Below are positions 34,231 to 45,062 of a DNA stretch of 64,000 nt, piece by piece. The DNA lies in contig OV884015.1 in NCBI GenBank assembly GCA_930367205.1, positions 108,564,509 to 108,628,508 of the forward strand, written 5' to 3'. The stretch comes from Acanthosoma haemorrhoidale. Lineage: Eukaryota; Arthropoda; Insecta; Hemiptera; Acanthosomatidae. The position numbers were made by a program, and so were the translations under genes. The notes under the pieces are model-generated. The model was not told the origin of the DNA. It did no database searches and saw nothing but the letters and a program-made list of their open reading frames with translations. Each line of letters opens with the position of its first letter. Within the stretch, counting starts at the first letter, position 1.

Positions 34231-35060
34231 AAGGGTGTCCCAGAATTAACGCAGGATTTGAATTTGCCACCATTTGTGCAGTAATGTGCTGGCAACCCTA
34301 AAAAACAATTTGACAGCTAACAGTTTAGGGTTAGTAAAAATGGAGCGCTACACGATAGAACAACGTGTCTTTATTGTTGAACATTATCTCAAAAATAATG
34401 ACAGTTTGGCGGCCGCACTTCGAAAATTTTATACAAATTATGGTCGGGATAGTGTTTTGACTTCATCAACTGTAAAGAGATTAATTGAAAAATTTAGGGA
34501 GACTGGATCAGTTGGAGACACTAAACACACTGGTCGTCGAAAATAAGACGTTTAGTGCGTGAGTGTTGTTGAAAATCCAGGAACATCAATTCGGCGTCGT
34601 AAATTTGGATGATATTGATGTGGCCAATATGTGGTTTCAACAAGATAGTGCCACATGTCATACAGCCCATGAAACAATTCAAATACTGCGTGAGACATTT
34701 CCAGGTTGTGTACTCTCTCGTTTCTGTAATCAGAATTGGCCCCCTAGATCGTGTGATTTAACACCTTTAGATTTCTTTTTATGGGATTGTTTGAAGTCAA
34801 AGGTGTATGTCTACAAGCCCACATCCACTTGTCATTAAAAGAAGAAATTCAACGCTGCATCAACCAAATTCAACTGGTTCAAATGGTCATGGAAAATTTC
34901 GACAAAAGGGTGCGTATGTGCCAGCAAAGTCGTGGAGGCTATTTGCCCGATGTGTTATTTCATATCCTAATTACTTTATAATTTAATAAAAAATAACAAA
35001 AATACTAAAAACTGTGTTTTCTATTTAAATCAAATCTTGCGTTAATTCTGGGACACCCTT
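34231..35060 (+). mobile_element. mariner-like transposon, internally deleted
   Basis: Flanked by TA at 34229-34230 and 35061-35062. Terminal inverted repeats of about 31 bp begin AAGGGTGTCCCAGAATTAAC on both ends and differ at one or two positions. Length is about 830 bp. The plus strand carries the two ends of a DUF4817-type mariner-like transposase with the middle deleted. The deletion style and length match the element at 21367, but TIR and protein sequences differ, so it is a separate family. Non-autonomous. Confidence 0.9.
34340..34981 (+). pseudogene. DUF4817-type mariner-like transposase, deleted
   Basis: The start at 34340 (MERYTIEQRVFIVEHYLKN) gives the helix-turn-helix domain through LTSSTVKRLIEKFRETGSVG to HTGRRK, where TAA at 34544-34546 stops the frame. 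The internal deletion lies near 34575-34595. Then DDIDVANMWFQQDSATCHTA (about 34612-34670) gives the second catalytic Asp in WFQQDSATCH. RSCDLTPLDFFLWDCLKSKV (about 34745-34805) gives the third. A frameshift near 34835 leads to LKEEIQRCINQIQ and RVRMCQQSRGGYLPDVLFH. The first catalytic Asp block is absent. Confidence 0.9.
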
Positions 35061-35109
35061 TATAATGTCAATCATTAAGCGACAAGAAAATGTTTTCCTT
35101 TCATGTCAT

Positions 35110-35205
35110 ATTTATATTTCTTCATTTACTCGCTCATTCATACAGTATTTACAAAGAGCCCAGAGACCTCCCAAATCCACATGGTTGTGACCTCCCTAAG
35201 TAATG
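35110..35205 (-). repeat. J1 LINE 3' tail fragment
   Basis: In plus view CGCTCATTCATACAGTATTT, then ACAAAGAGCCCAGAGACC and CCAAATCCACATGGTTGTGA. It lacks both the terminal GGCAGATTG block and coding sequence. Confidence 0.65.
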
Positions 35206-37180
35206 TTTCTACAGCTTGACTGTGTAGAGCTTGATTTGATTGTCGGGTCCATTGTCAGAGCGATTGGCCAAACGGTAATTGCGGTGAGCTTCCGGTGGGA
35301 ATTCTTCAAGTAAACCCTGCGAAGAATAAAAAGCTCACGTATTCGATAAATTCATGCCTTACCTTGGCATACCAGAAGTGGTCCTTGGGTATTATAAGAA
35401 CGGAAAGTTTCCCCTGGTTACACAAATAGGGAGAAAGGGAATGTTTGTTAAAAAGTTCGGTAAGTTTCGTTTAGATTGGATTGTGAGGAAGCAGGCACAG
35501 GTGGGGGGCTCTGTGGGGACCTGGGGACCTGCCCCCCGTACGGGCTAACAAAGTGGGATAAGACTTAGGAGAGAGGGGCAGTCGCACGACTGAGTCCCTT
35601 GTTAGTGATCGTCTGATGAGCCTCAACTCTCTATAACGAAGTCACCGGGGGAACAAAGCCCTATTCCAGCGGGCTCTTCTTCCCGCCAATATAAATGCAT
35701 GAAAAATATTCAGGAACTCTTGTCGGCCACTTCTTAGACATTTCTTGGCGTGCAACTTCTTAGACGGTTTAAACATTTCTTGGCGTGCAACTTCTTAGAC
35801 GGTTTAAACATTTCTTGGCGTGCAACTTCTTCTCTCTTCGGAGGTGTTGGATCAAACAGTTATGTCTTTGGTATTCGCCTTTAGCGCCAAAGTAAGTTAT
35901 TTTTATTCTTTAAAAGTTCTGCTTCCCTGAGTAACTCTAAGAAAGAACTCTAACCGAACTGGTTAAACCGGAAAGTTTTCTTGTAATTCCCAGCTGAGTT
36001 CATTTCTAAGAAGTATGGTATCAAATCGAAAACCTCGTCGTCATTATCAATAACGCGTCGTTTCGGTTTAGCGAACTCGTTTTTAAGTTTTTTGCGTATT
36101 TACTTTGCCGCATCTCTATAGTCCTTTATAATTTTCTTATTTAGTTTTACATTCGCTGATTATCAGCCGTCGTGGTATGCTCACTGCACGATTAATTAGA
36201 AGGAATAATTAAAGTTTTTTCAGGTTGATATTTGATATTCTTGCCATGTTCCCGTTAAAGTTTGTAAAAGTTTTATCGGTAGGTCCTCACCGAATTTTGT
36301 AGTCTGTGACATCCGACAAGAAAATAGTCGTAATTCAAAAGAAGAAAACTAAAAGAGAAGAGCGAAGAACTGTCCATCATGGAACTAAAAGAAAGATAGA
36401 AAGAAAAAAAAATAACATTCCTTTTTTTTTATGTGTTGGAACTTTCTCGTCACTTGGCTGTGAAATGGTCCGAAATCCAATATAAGCAATCCGATGGGAC
36501 CTGGAGATATTCTTGTCTTGACAATGAAGACATTGACGTAAAATCCGATCCGAAAGAATGTTTCTTTTTATGAAAAATCTGTCAAGTTTGTTTGGAGAGA
36601 GGGACCCGCTGTCAGTCTTGATGCATTGCACGGCTGTGACTGCGTGGAAGTCATTCTGGGGCTTGTGTCTTATCTCGCCTCTGATGTATCTTCGAGGTCA
36701 CTGACATTTGTGTCTCCGAATGTTTACGCCGAGCCCTCACGAGGGGAAAAAAACAACTACAAATGTTCATGTGTATTCACTTAGATTCTATTATTAAAAT
36801 AAAATCTATGATATTCGAAAGATATTAACTTTTAATAAAAATGATTTCATTAACTTCGGTTGTAAAGAACATTAAAGGCTCCCCCCCCACCTATATTGTC
36901 TAACTTAGCGTTAATGTTTCATACTAAGAAGTGATTGCTTTAAGATTTAAAGATTCTGATTACAAATAATAAAGAGAGCAGTGAGTGCGAGTGTTATTTT
37001 TGTTTTCATAGCCCCTTTAAATTTATATATAATTATAGATCCTTAGGCTAATCTATTAACAATTTATTTTTGTATTTCCTGTAGCATCGCTACATTATAT
37101 ACAGGTTTTGTTATTTTATAAAAATTATATAATTGAATAAACAAGTATAATGATACACATTATACGTGACTAATCTGAAC
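35206..37180. other. gene-free stretch
   Basis: GC-richer from about 35500 to 35700, with a 64-codon plus frame at 35354 and no motif. It holds the 35 bp tandem repeat at 35729. The 84-codon minus frame at 36377-36631 is not recognised. Confidence 0.4.
35729..35824 (+). repeat. 35-bp tandem repeat, 2 full copies and one short
   Basis: Copies at 35755-35789 and 35790-35824 are identical, beginning ACTTCTTAGAC and ending TTGGCGTGCA. A first copy at 35729-35754 lacks the 9-bp insert GGTTTAAAC. The units sit in otherwise unique sequence. Confidence 0.95.
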
Positions 37181-37300
37181 TGACTGAAAGGTGATGGGGC
37201 TCACTTTTTTGATCAACCTTAAAACCAACTTACATACTAATTCTTAACCTAATTTTTCCCCGACAGTCTGTTGCCATCGATGCGGTAGGGGTAAAATTAA
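37181..37300 (-). repeat. J2 LINE 3' fragment
   Basis: In plus view GTGATGGGGCTCAC at 37191, ACTAATTCTTAACCTAATTT at 37235 and GTTGCCATCGATGCGG at 37269: the reversed J2 3' untranslated block. A second partial copy of the same part follows at 37393. Confidence 0.7.
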
Positions 37301-37392
37301 TCACCCCATTCTGCCCATAGATCGTACTGAGCTAAGAAATTCTATTCCACGAGTATGAAATTAAAAGTTAAAGTTGAAATTTTTTATTAAAA

Positions 37393-37462
37393 TAACTTAC
37401 ATACTAATTCTTAACCTAATTTTCCCCCCCACAGTCTATTGCCATCGATGCGGGATGAGTGC
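37393..37462 (-). repeat. J2 LINE 3' fragment, duplicated piece
   Basis: Repeats AACTTACATACTAATTCTTA and TTGCCATCGATGCGGGA of the neighbouring fragment, same orientation, about 178 bp downstream. It is either a local tandem duplication or two insertions. Confidence 0.65.
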
Positions 37463-38702
37463 GGAATTTCATTCGTTGAGTGTTATACTGCATCTCTGGC
37501 CTCAAAAGGCTCCTTTCTGTTTTTGGTTTGTGGGAAGGATGATGATGATGTGTGCTGTCGCATATAAAGTATATATATATAATTCCCAAAATTATTTTTT
37601 TCAGTTCTGTTATAGGACAAACTTCGTATCATTGTTGGAAAATTGTCCGATTGGTACTAAAATTGGGCTATTTATGTTTTATGAATATAAAGTGCTTTAG
37701 AATCGATAATGGTTGTTATTTATAGGGAAATGAACGAATTTTTTCCCTACAAATTCATAATCTACTTATAATTATTACATGGAATCATCAATTGATCTAT
37801 CTAGCTTGTACAAGGCGATTCACTGTACAATAGTTGTGCTTCCATTACTTGTAAAATGTTTTGGATGTGACATTTAAGGATTTATCCCTTGTTCCCTGCA
37901 CACCTGCTTTTGCCATGATAGGTATTAGAAGTTCTTCACATATACATATTATTAATGTATGAGACGTAATGTAAATATAAAACAGAGTGACATTGAGGTT
38001 TGTTAAGAAATAGTAAGTAACAGCATATAGTCAGAATTTTCCGATCTTGGAGAGGCAATTCTCTATTTCTTATGCATTTCAAGCCGGCACTGTGAAAGCA
38101 CATGCAGTTATGACCATGACAATTGTAAGGTCTCGACCCTAATAATGGTCCATAATGGTCGGACCTTTGGTGCATCGAGCACTTGTGGCATACAGACCAC
38201 GTACTCTCTCGGCAAATCCGCCATGAAAACATCTCGTTAGTCGATAACTGGCGGTTCTGCATTCGTGTTTCATCGGATCTTTTTATATGGTGACCACCCT
38301 ACGAGGGTACTATTGGTAATGGTGGGTGGGTAACTGCCTTACAGTTCACACAATGTAACTAACTACGTCTATACCACCACCACTTCACGAAACTATCCAC
38401 TCCAAGTCATTTTTGTTTATTGCTTTCTCTAGAAATGAAGGCTAAATATATCACTACTGGCATCGTGTTAATGGACTCTCCTCCGAACCTAGTTACAACC
38501 TCAATGATAATCTAATTGTCCATATTTAATCCATAACGTGATACGCTGAATGTTATGAAGTTCAGGCATAACAAAGGGGAGCATTTTTGAATGAAAAAAT
38601 TAAATGTGAAAAAGTTGAGTCCTGAGTTTATTGAACTGATCCGACAATATCTGATTTTTGATTGAGATAATCACGTCACTGTTCACATGATTTATTATTA
38701 TT
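37463..38702. other. spacer with one Cys-rich open frame
   Basis: No recognised gene or repeat apart from the ORF at 37936-38262. A short TA run lies near 37570. Confidence 0.4.
37936..38262 (-). CDS. unidentified Cys/His-rich ORF (108 codons)
   Basis: The frame from ATG at 38262 reads WRICRESTWSVCHKCSMHQR, then YNCHGHNCMCFHSAGLKC. It holds eight Cys and several His in about 55 residues, then a hydrophobic, less protein-like end. It has no signal peptide. The Cys spacing does not match a zinc-finger or toxin family I know. The cysteine density is unusual for chance AT-rich sequence, but the segment is short and may be random. Confidence 0.15.
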   Translation of the reverse strand: MQNRQLSTNEMFSWRICRESTWSVCHKCSMHQRSDHYGPLLGSRPYNCHGHNCMCFHSAGLKCIRNRELPLQDRKILTICCYLLFLNKPQCHSVLYLHYVSYINNMYM

Positions 38703-39232
38703 ATAACTTCTTTATTGTGCTAAAACTTCAATCTGCCTTATTAGGCAATAAGTAATTGAGATAAATGTTCCCATTCATACCATATTTACAATATTCATTC
38801 ACTCCCTCATTCATGCAGTATTTACAAACAGCCCAGAGGCCTCCCAAATCCACATGGTTGTCACCTCCTTGTCATACGAAAGTCACCGAATACGAGCCAG
38901 TGGAGGCTGACGAAGAGCGCGAGAGCCACATACGCTCAGGACATGATTTGAGAAACTGGCCATTTCCAGGACTCCCACTGTCACGCATATATATCAGGTC
39001 ACGAGGCCGTTTCAGTCTCCGAGGAGGATTATAGGGATGAGTGGTGCAGTGCAATGACTGTGCTACGGGATTAGGGTGGTTGGATAGGTTACTATGTAAT
39101 TTCAATGAACTTGGAAGGGATGAGTTCGAGAATGTAAAGTATATTAAGATCGTTATGAAGGGTTTTGTTGCTGATGTAATAAGAGGATTTTACTATTGTT
39201 CTCAGGACTTTTGATTGGCTACGCTTGATGTT
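38703..39232 (-). repeat. J1 jockey-like LINE 3' end
   Basis: On the minus strand the J1 coding end (MKLHSNLSNHPNPVAQSLHC near 39105) runs into RRLKRPRDLIY and the 3' tail, ending in plus view at CTTTATTGTGCTAAAACTTC (38709 onward). The 5' break is near 39232, just inside KSN(I)KR. It is one of the more complete copies of the tail. Confidence 0.8.
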
Positions 39233-39599
39233 CGAACAAGATTTAAATGCCTATACGAAAAATAAAAAAGAATTAATGCCTGTTTTTGTTTATACTTCGG
39301 AAATTTAGAGGTTTATACAAGAAACTGATTTGTGGCAATTTTTTTTGTTATGTATTTTAAATAATCGTCTATACACCATTTTGGATGGCGTGCCTGATTA
39401 ATAAATAAAGTAATAAAGATTGTGAGTGTGCATTGACTCAATATAGGCTGTTTGTACTATTTAACTATTAAGGTGACAATCTTCAAGCCTCTCAATGAAG
39501 TGAAATGCCATGGAAAGATTATTTGAAATGATATTGCTCCAGTCCAGATAGCAGAAGAAGATATATCCAGTCCAGTCTTGTATGTATTTTTTAACTTTG
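39233..39599. other. AT-rich spacer
   Basis: No gene or repeat is recognised. Confidence 0.45.
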
Positions 39600-39735
39600 A
39601 AATGATTGTTTTTTGTATTTTGTACCCTCCTTAAAATGCATGATATGCTGTGCAGAAAAAGGATCCAATTTGTTCATGCTATTGTTCATATTTGTTTGTA
39701 AAAATTTTAAAATAAAGGAGTTGAGAAAAAAAAAG
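39600..39735 (+). repeat. J2-related LINE 3' tail
   Basis: TTTTGTACCCTCCTTAAAAT, ATGCTGTGCAGAAAAAGGAT and TTGTTCATATTTGTTTGTAA, then an A-rich end. The same order occurs at 60418-60620, where GTGAGCCCTATCACC precedes it and links it to J2. Confidence 0.6.
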
Positions 39736-40820
39736 AAGTCTAGATAGGTCCACCAAGAAACATATGTAAACCCAAATTTTAGAAAATAATCCTAAAAGAA
39801 GTTGATCCAGAAAAAAAAAAAAAAAAGAAAGATGGTAAGTGTTTGTTATAGAAAAGAAACGAGATAAAAAACAAAGATGGGCTCCCCAGAGCATGTAGGA
39901 CCAGGGCCGAATAAAAGAAGTTATCCTATCCTCCAGCCTCCAGCAGTTCTCCAGCCCTCTCTTCCAGCCCCGGGCGGCTCCTAATTAAGACGTGCCCCCC
40001 CCCCTCTGGATTTACACCTAGAACAATCTTGTTTACAAACCCAATTATTGCTCTGGAGAGGGATTATTGTTTGGCCCTCCAGCGGTCCTATCTATTAGGA
40101 GCCCTCCAGCTCCAGAATACAGATGAGCACCCGCGGGATAGTCGTCTTTGTACGTCTTAGATCGTCTGGACAAACAAAACAATTTACCTAATGAGCAAAT
40201 TTAACAACTATATCTTCCCGTGCACTTGATTTGTTTGTATTGGTTACTCCCAAAACTTTTAATTTTTGGAAACTTTTTCGAAATTAATTTTTAAAATTTT
40301 TGAAAAGCATCATTAATACGAGATATGTTCTATTATAGACTGTGAAATTTTAAAATAAAAGTAAATTATTATTTTATGTTTCCTGATACAAACTGCACCT
40401 ACACTATACCATCGATCGTATGTAGCAGTCAAATCTAACCAGCCATAATACAGTATGTTTCTATTAAGAAATGTTTTTAGTTTTCAATGGGTTGAAGTGA
40501 ATGTTGGAAAATCTGCTGAATTTAACATGAAAGAGATTTATTGGGTTTTACATCAAAATCATTAATCTAAGGAACTATGTGCGTATTCATCAGCTGCTGA
40601 TAACAAGAAACATAAGTGAGGCATAAAGGTACAAATAGAATGGGGGCAGAATACATACTCATATAATTATATAACTGGCGATAGGTTTGAATTTTAAAGG
40701 ATGTTAATGCATCCATTATTTATCTTTAACAAGAATTTAATATTAGTATTATTAGGCATTTTGTTAAATACTTTCATTCTCAAGATGTTTGCAACAGTCT
40801 TATAACACTTGCACACTAGT
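39736..40820. other. spacer with a GC-rich island
   Basis: 39920-40140 is GC-rich and full of CTCCAG words, with a C-run near 39995 and AATTA/ATTAT cores. It is unique and non-coding as far as can be seen. The remainder is AT-rich. Confidence 0.4.
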
Positions 40821-41175
40821 TTTTTGACTATTTGCAGCACCTGACAAACCCAGTGTTTAACACTATGACACCACCACCCTTCCCTCAATCAATGACAACA
40901 GACTGTCGGAGAAAATTAGGTTAAGATTTTGTTGTTAAATGTAAGTTAGTTTTAAGTTTTATGGTTCATGAGGTGATCCCCATCACTTTTTAAAAATCCA
41001 TAGACAATGAATGTATTATACTTTTGTAACACTCACACATCACAGTATGAAATTATATAAAATGTGGCCGAGCTACAGAACGTATAATATTGACCTTCTG
41101 TAAATAGACTCATTTATACAGTCTATATTGAATTCCATAATTTTAATAACAAGGGGGTATGAAGAAAAAAAATAA
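40821..41175 (+). repeat. J2 jockey-like LINE 3' end
   Basis: The frame from 40821 reads FFDYLQHLTNPVFNTMTPPP, then FPQSMTTDCRRKLG, stop at 40922-40924. The 3' untranslated part carries GTGATCCCCATCAC near 40972 and an A-rich end at 41163-41180. This copy shows the J2 C-terminus most cleanly. Confidence 0.8.
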
Positions 41176-43794
41176 TAAAAATATTTTCACGGCTAAAAAT
41201 AAACTTTGAGTATAATAACCGTTCTATTGGTAGCAGTTTAGATATTCGTATAATATCTGATTATGGTAGTAAATGAGAGTTAGCAGATGCTACAATTGTT
41301 GAAGTGGTGGCTGTTGTAAGAAAGCACCTTGTGCTCTCACTCTCTTTCTCGGTTAACTAGATCGGTGGAAGACCGCACCCTCCTCCCCATCGTAAACGGG
41401 AGGGTCCCGGTGATCCTGGATATCTCCCCTCCCCCCTCGTGTCATTTATTAAATTGGGATCGGCTCTAGCACGTCTGTTTCCCTCCTCCGCTCCACTGAC
41501 AGATCGGCAAACCTCTTTACACGTTCTTGATTCGTCTCTGTCTCCCGCAAACCTCCAAGATATATGTTCTATAAAAATGTCCCGCCGAGGACGACAAAAT
41601 ACCCACAAAAGCCTTGTCTCAAAAGATATTCTATTCCAAGGGAGAGAGCTCCAGAATTGTTTTACTTCCCCCTTGAGGATTTAAATGAGATCAACCGCAG
41701 CTTGGCGATACCGATACAAGAACCACAAAAGCACAATCGTGCGTTTTCAGAAGAAAGAATCGCTTTATACCGAAAAAAGTGTTTCTGCCCAACCTTATTG
41801 GGTTTTTTTCAACACACCATTCCTGTCGTACCGTTAAATCCTAAGTGAAGATTAATTAATTAATATGTAAATAGTTATTAAAATAAAATCAATTAAATTG
41901 CCTATCATCCAACCATATTGAGCATGATAAGTTAAAGGGTTCGATTATTTAATTTAATAATATCCGTTTAAATTTTGGACTTGAATGGTCAGTGCTTATT
42001 AGACAAAGCTGAAACCTTGCTTAAGTGACTACTATTTAATTATCTTCTATCTTATTTAAAAACAAAATTCTTATCATATTGAGTAGAAGCTGATTTAAAC
42101 ATTACATATCTTAGTTATGTTTGGACTTGCTGAATGTAATTGCTGAAATTCATGTTTTTTTAAAACTTTTTTGACATTTTTTGTTGAAAATAAATACAAA
42201 TAAACAAGTAAGTCTACTTCAAAAGGGCTTTGAATTACATTATTGCAATAAATTAAAAGATAACTTCGACGCAATCATTTTCGGATTTATTGTTTCTATC
42301 TTTCTATTGTGAATTATTTCATTATTTTACATAAAACAGTATTGCCATTAATCCAAAATAAACGCTTTTGTTTATAAATGTTATCAATAATTAGAAGTGA
42401 TATTTTCATTTTAGCCAAAAGTAGTGGAAATATGTTAACACTGGTAATTTTCATTTTATATTAGGTGGAAGTCCTCATTTATTATTCTCAAGGAATTCTC
42501 CACTGACAATGACAGTGACTATGTTGTCGCACATTTGAATAGTTCAAAATATTATTTTAAAAAATCAGAGAATTTCGACATAATAAAAAAACTGCAAAGT
42601 GATGAGGGATGAGGAAATGCATTGATTCCCAAAGTGGGTCGGGATATTTCTAAAGAATAGCAAACTTCACCAAATAGAAAATTCTTCAATTAGGGAGTTT
42701 CAGCTTTGTTTGTTCTGTTAAGCTTAAAAATAAATCAAAATAAACGTGAATAGTGAGCAAAATGTTTAGATTTTTTTCGGAACAAGAATCCCAAATGGCC
42801 TCATCTAAATTTTAAAAAATAATCAGAAGCTACATTTTCAAAATTCAGTCCTTTTTTTCAGTTAAGAAAATTTTCAAAAAATGCTTTAATTTGCTGTATC
42901 CCATGCTCGAGTCGGTGGAGCCCCTTGGTGGGAGAAGTCTTGTCTAAACAACATGAATTCATTTTTAAAGCACAATGTTAGTTCTTTGTGGTATTCTTCT
43001 CTTATTTTTCTTTATTTCTTAATCTTAGTTTTCTGGGTCCGTGTATGATCTCAAAACAAAATGTCTCTCTATAAAATGAATATAGAATATATTCGTGTAA
43101 TGTAATTATACAGTGGATTTTTTTATTTGAATAAGATACAAATACATTGAGATATAAAGAGTATCAAATAGAGAGAACCGTTTTAAAAAGTGGAAAGGCC
43201 TAAGCACTGGCAGGTAGCGGTGGTAAATTTAAATATAAAAACAAAAGGGTGCCTATGGTTGGCTGACCAAATGGGCCTGAAGGGGTTAAATTGTTTAGAA
43301 TTGTGAATGGAAAATGACCGTGAATTATGCAAGAGCTCTCTGTTAATATTCATGAAAGTTAAACAGTGGCCGAGGTATTATTCGTAACCCCCCACCGCTC
43401 GCCGCGCAAAAATCGCTGCCGCTGATCCTCCGGTCGTGTTAATTTCTTCTCCGGTCGTGTCCTTATTTTCCCGTTCTCGAGGATCGTCTTTGAACCGACC
43501 AATTACAAAAGCGGTACTCCAATTAACTTGTTTTTTGTCTCTCGCTAAGCTTCGGCTCCTCGTTTCACCATTTTTGGCCTGGCATAGTTATCGGGCGATA
43601 AATCTGCAATTCATGAGCCTTCTGCTTCATAACTTGTTCTTTTAATCTTAGTTTTGGGAAAGCTGGTAAAGTTGAACAGTTGATTGGTTTAGAGTAGACG
43701 TTTCTTAGATTTTGAAAAAAAAAAATATTCATTCTTCTTACTTAATGTTGTCTTTTATACGGTGTAATATCTAATTTGTAATTTTTTGTAACTA
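41176..43794. other. gene-free stretch with two GC-richer islands
   Basis: 41340-41850 is GC-richer and open for 81-94 codons in overlapping frames, with no motif. 43380-43650 is GC-rich (CCGGTCGTGTTAATTTCTTC near 43431) with ATTA/CAATTA cores. Both look like unique non-coding segments. A possible piggyBac-type end lies at 43250-43289. The rest is AT-rich and empty. Confidence 0.4.
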
Positions 43795-43985
43795 CAGTTA
43801 TCACACTCATGAGGTACTAAGCTCATAAATCAGCAACTCCAATAATTGTTCTTGGTCCCTAAAAACTTGACGGTCCTAAATAAAAAAAAAAAGGATATTC
43901 AAAACAACACGTATTACTCTATGTAGACCTAGGTAGGTAGGTAGATAGGTAACATTGGGGAATTTCCCGTTGCTGTTAATTTTTT
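43795..43985 (+). repeat. left arm of a 190-bp inverted repeat pair
   Basis: Begins CAGTTATCACACTCATGAGG and includes TAAGCTCATAAATCAGCAAC, a TAGG/TAGA-rich stretch and CATTGGGGAATTTC. It is inverted at 47187-47374. The outer ends both start CAGTTATCAC, as transposon ends would. No TA or other clear target duplication flanks the pair. Confidence 0.8.
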
Positions 43986-44865
43986 AATTCCTTCCTAGGT
44001 TACATGTTACATCTCAGCATTCGCTCACGTCATTGTTCATTCGACTATTCATTTATCCTAAAGAGACTAAATGAGCCTCAACCGGAAATATTTCCCGGAG
44101 AAAAACATTTAGGGGAAGTGCTGATTTCCCTAGTTGTTCATTGATTGAATGAGTTCCTGTTCCTTGAATCAGCTTGTAATGTTCTAAGATATAACATAAA
44201 AAGAAATATTCAAGCAAGCATTAAGTAACGAAAGTGAACATCTCATCAAGCTTTCATGCTCTTTTTCCTTTTGTAATATTTATTTTTTTTTTTTTATGTA
44301 AAATGAAATATAATCAAAAATAATTTAAGTTGGTAATTTGGCACATTTAAAGTCTCTGTATTGTATGTTTTATCAAGACGATACTCAAAGGGCGTATGGT
44401 AGTGTTGATTGTCCTTATCCCTCCTCCGCCAGTCGTAGACTAAGTGGGAAGGCCGGGAGTCCAGGCGCTCCCTCGGGACCGTCCCTTGTTGACAAGTCTC
44501 CGGAGAGTTCGTCCGCCCCGGAACCGTTGTTCATTGTTTTATCATTTTCCTCTTGTCTCTCTTAATTGTATCAACGTGTACCAATGTTGCGGGGAAAAAT
44601 ACTTCCCGATATGACTTGCCATAATTTAATCATAATCAATTATAATTATAATTACCATACTGTTCACTGTAATCCCGCTAATACAACGAGGTACGACCTT
44701 CGAATAAAATAACACAATACAACAGATCCAAAATACATCGAGGGTCGTTGCCCTTTTGTTTGAAGGTACAATGCTAAAATCTATTTTATTTTCCTAGTAC
44801 TCCCACTGAGAGTACTAACAAAAAGGTATTGAAGGGTGCATAATTTGTTATTTTATAATTTTACA
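43986..44865. other. unassigned segment between inverted arms
   Basis: No transposase-like frame is recognised. The GC-richer patch 44390-44560 has a 75-codon frame (Pro/Ser-rich) without motif. Confidence 0.4.
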
Positions 44866-45062
44866 GCCTTCAGTGGACTCTCACCACTGCACCGCAACAT
44901 TTCCACCTCTGCCGAGGCTTCCCACACTCATTAATTCCCTCACACCACCTTCAAGCAGGTACTTGCCTAGTAAAAGGATCCGCTCGCCCCAAAAAAGTTC
45001 CTTTATTTTTTCCCTTATCCATAATCTTAAAAATTTAAGAGCTGCGGGGAAAAAAATAAAAT
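44866..45062 (+). repeat. J3 jockey-like LINE 3' untranslated end
   Basis: CAGTGGACTCTCACCACTGC at 44872, TGCCGAGGCTTCCCACACTC, CAAGCAGGTACTTGCC, then an A-rich end after AGAGCTGCGGGG. Same family as 12771 and 30975. Confidence 0.75.

Noticed and set aside
35729..35824. CRISPR-like array
   Set aside because: Direct head-to-tail copies without variable spacers, in animal nuclear DNA; this is a minisatellite.
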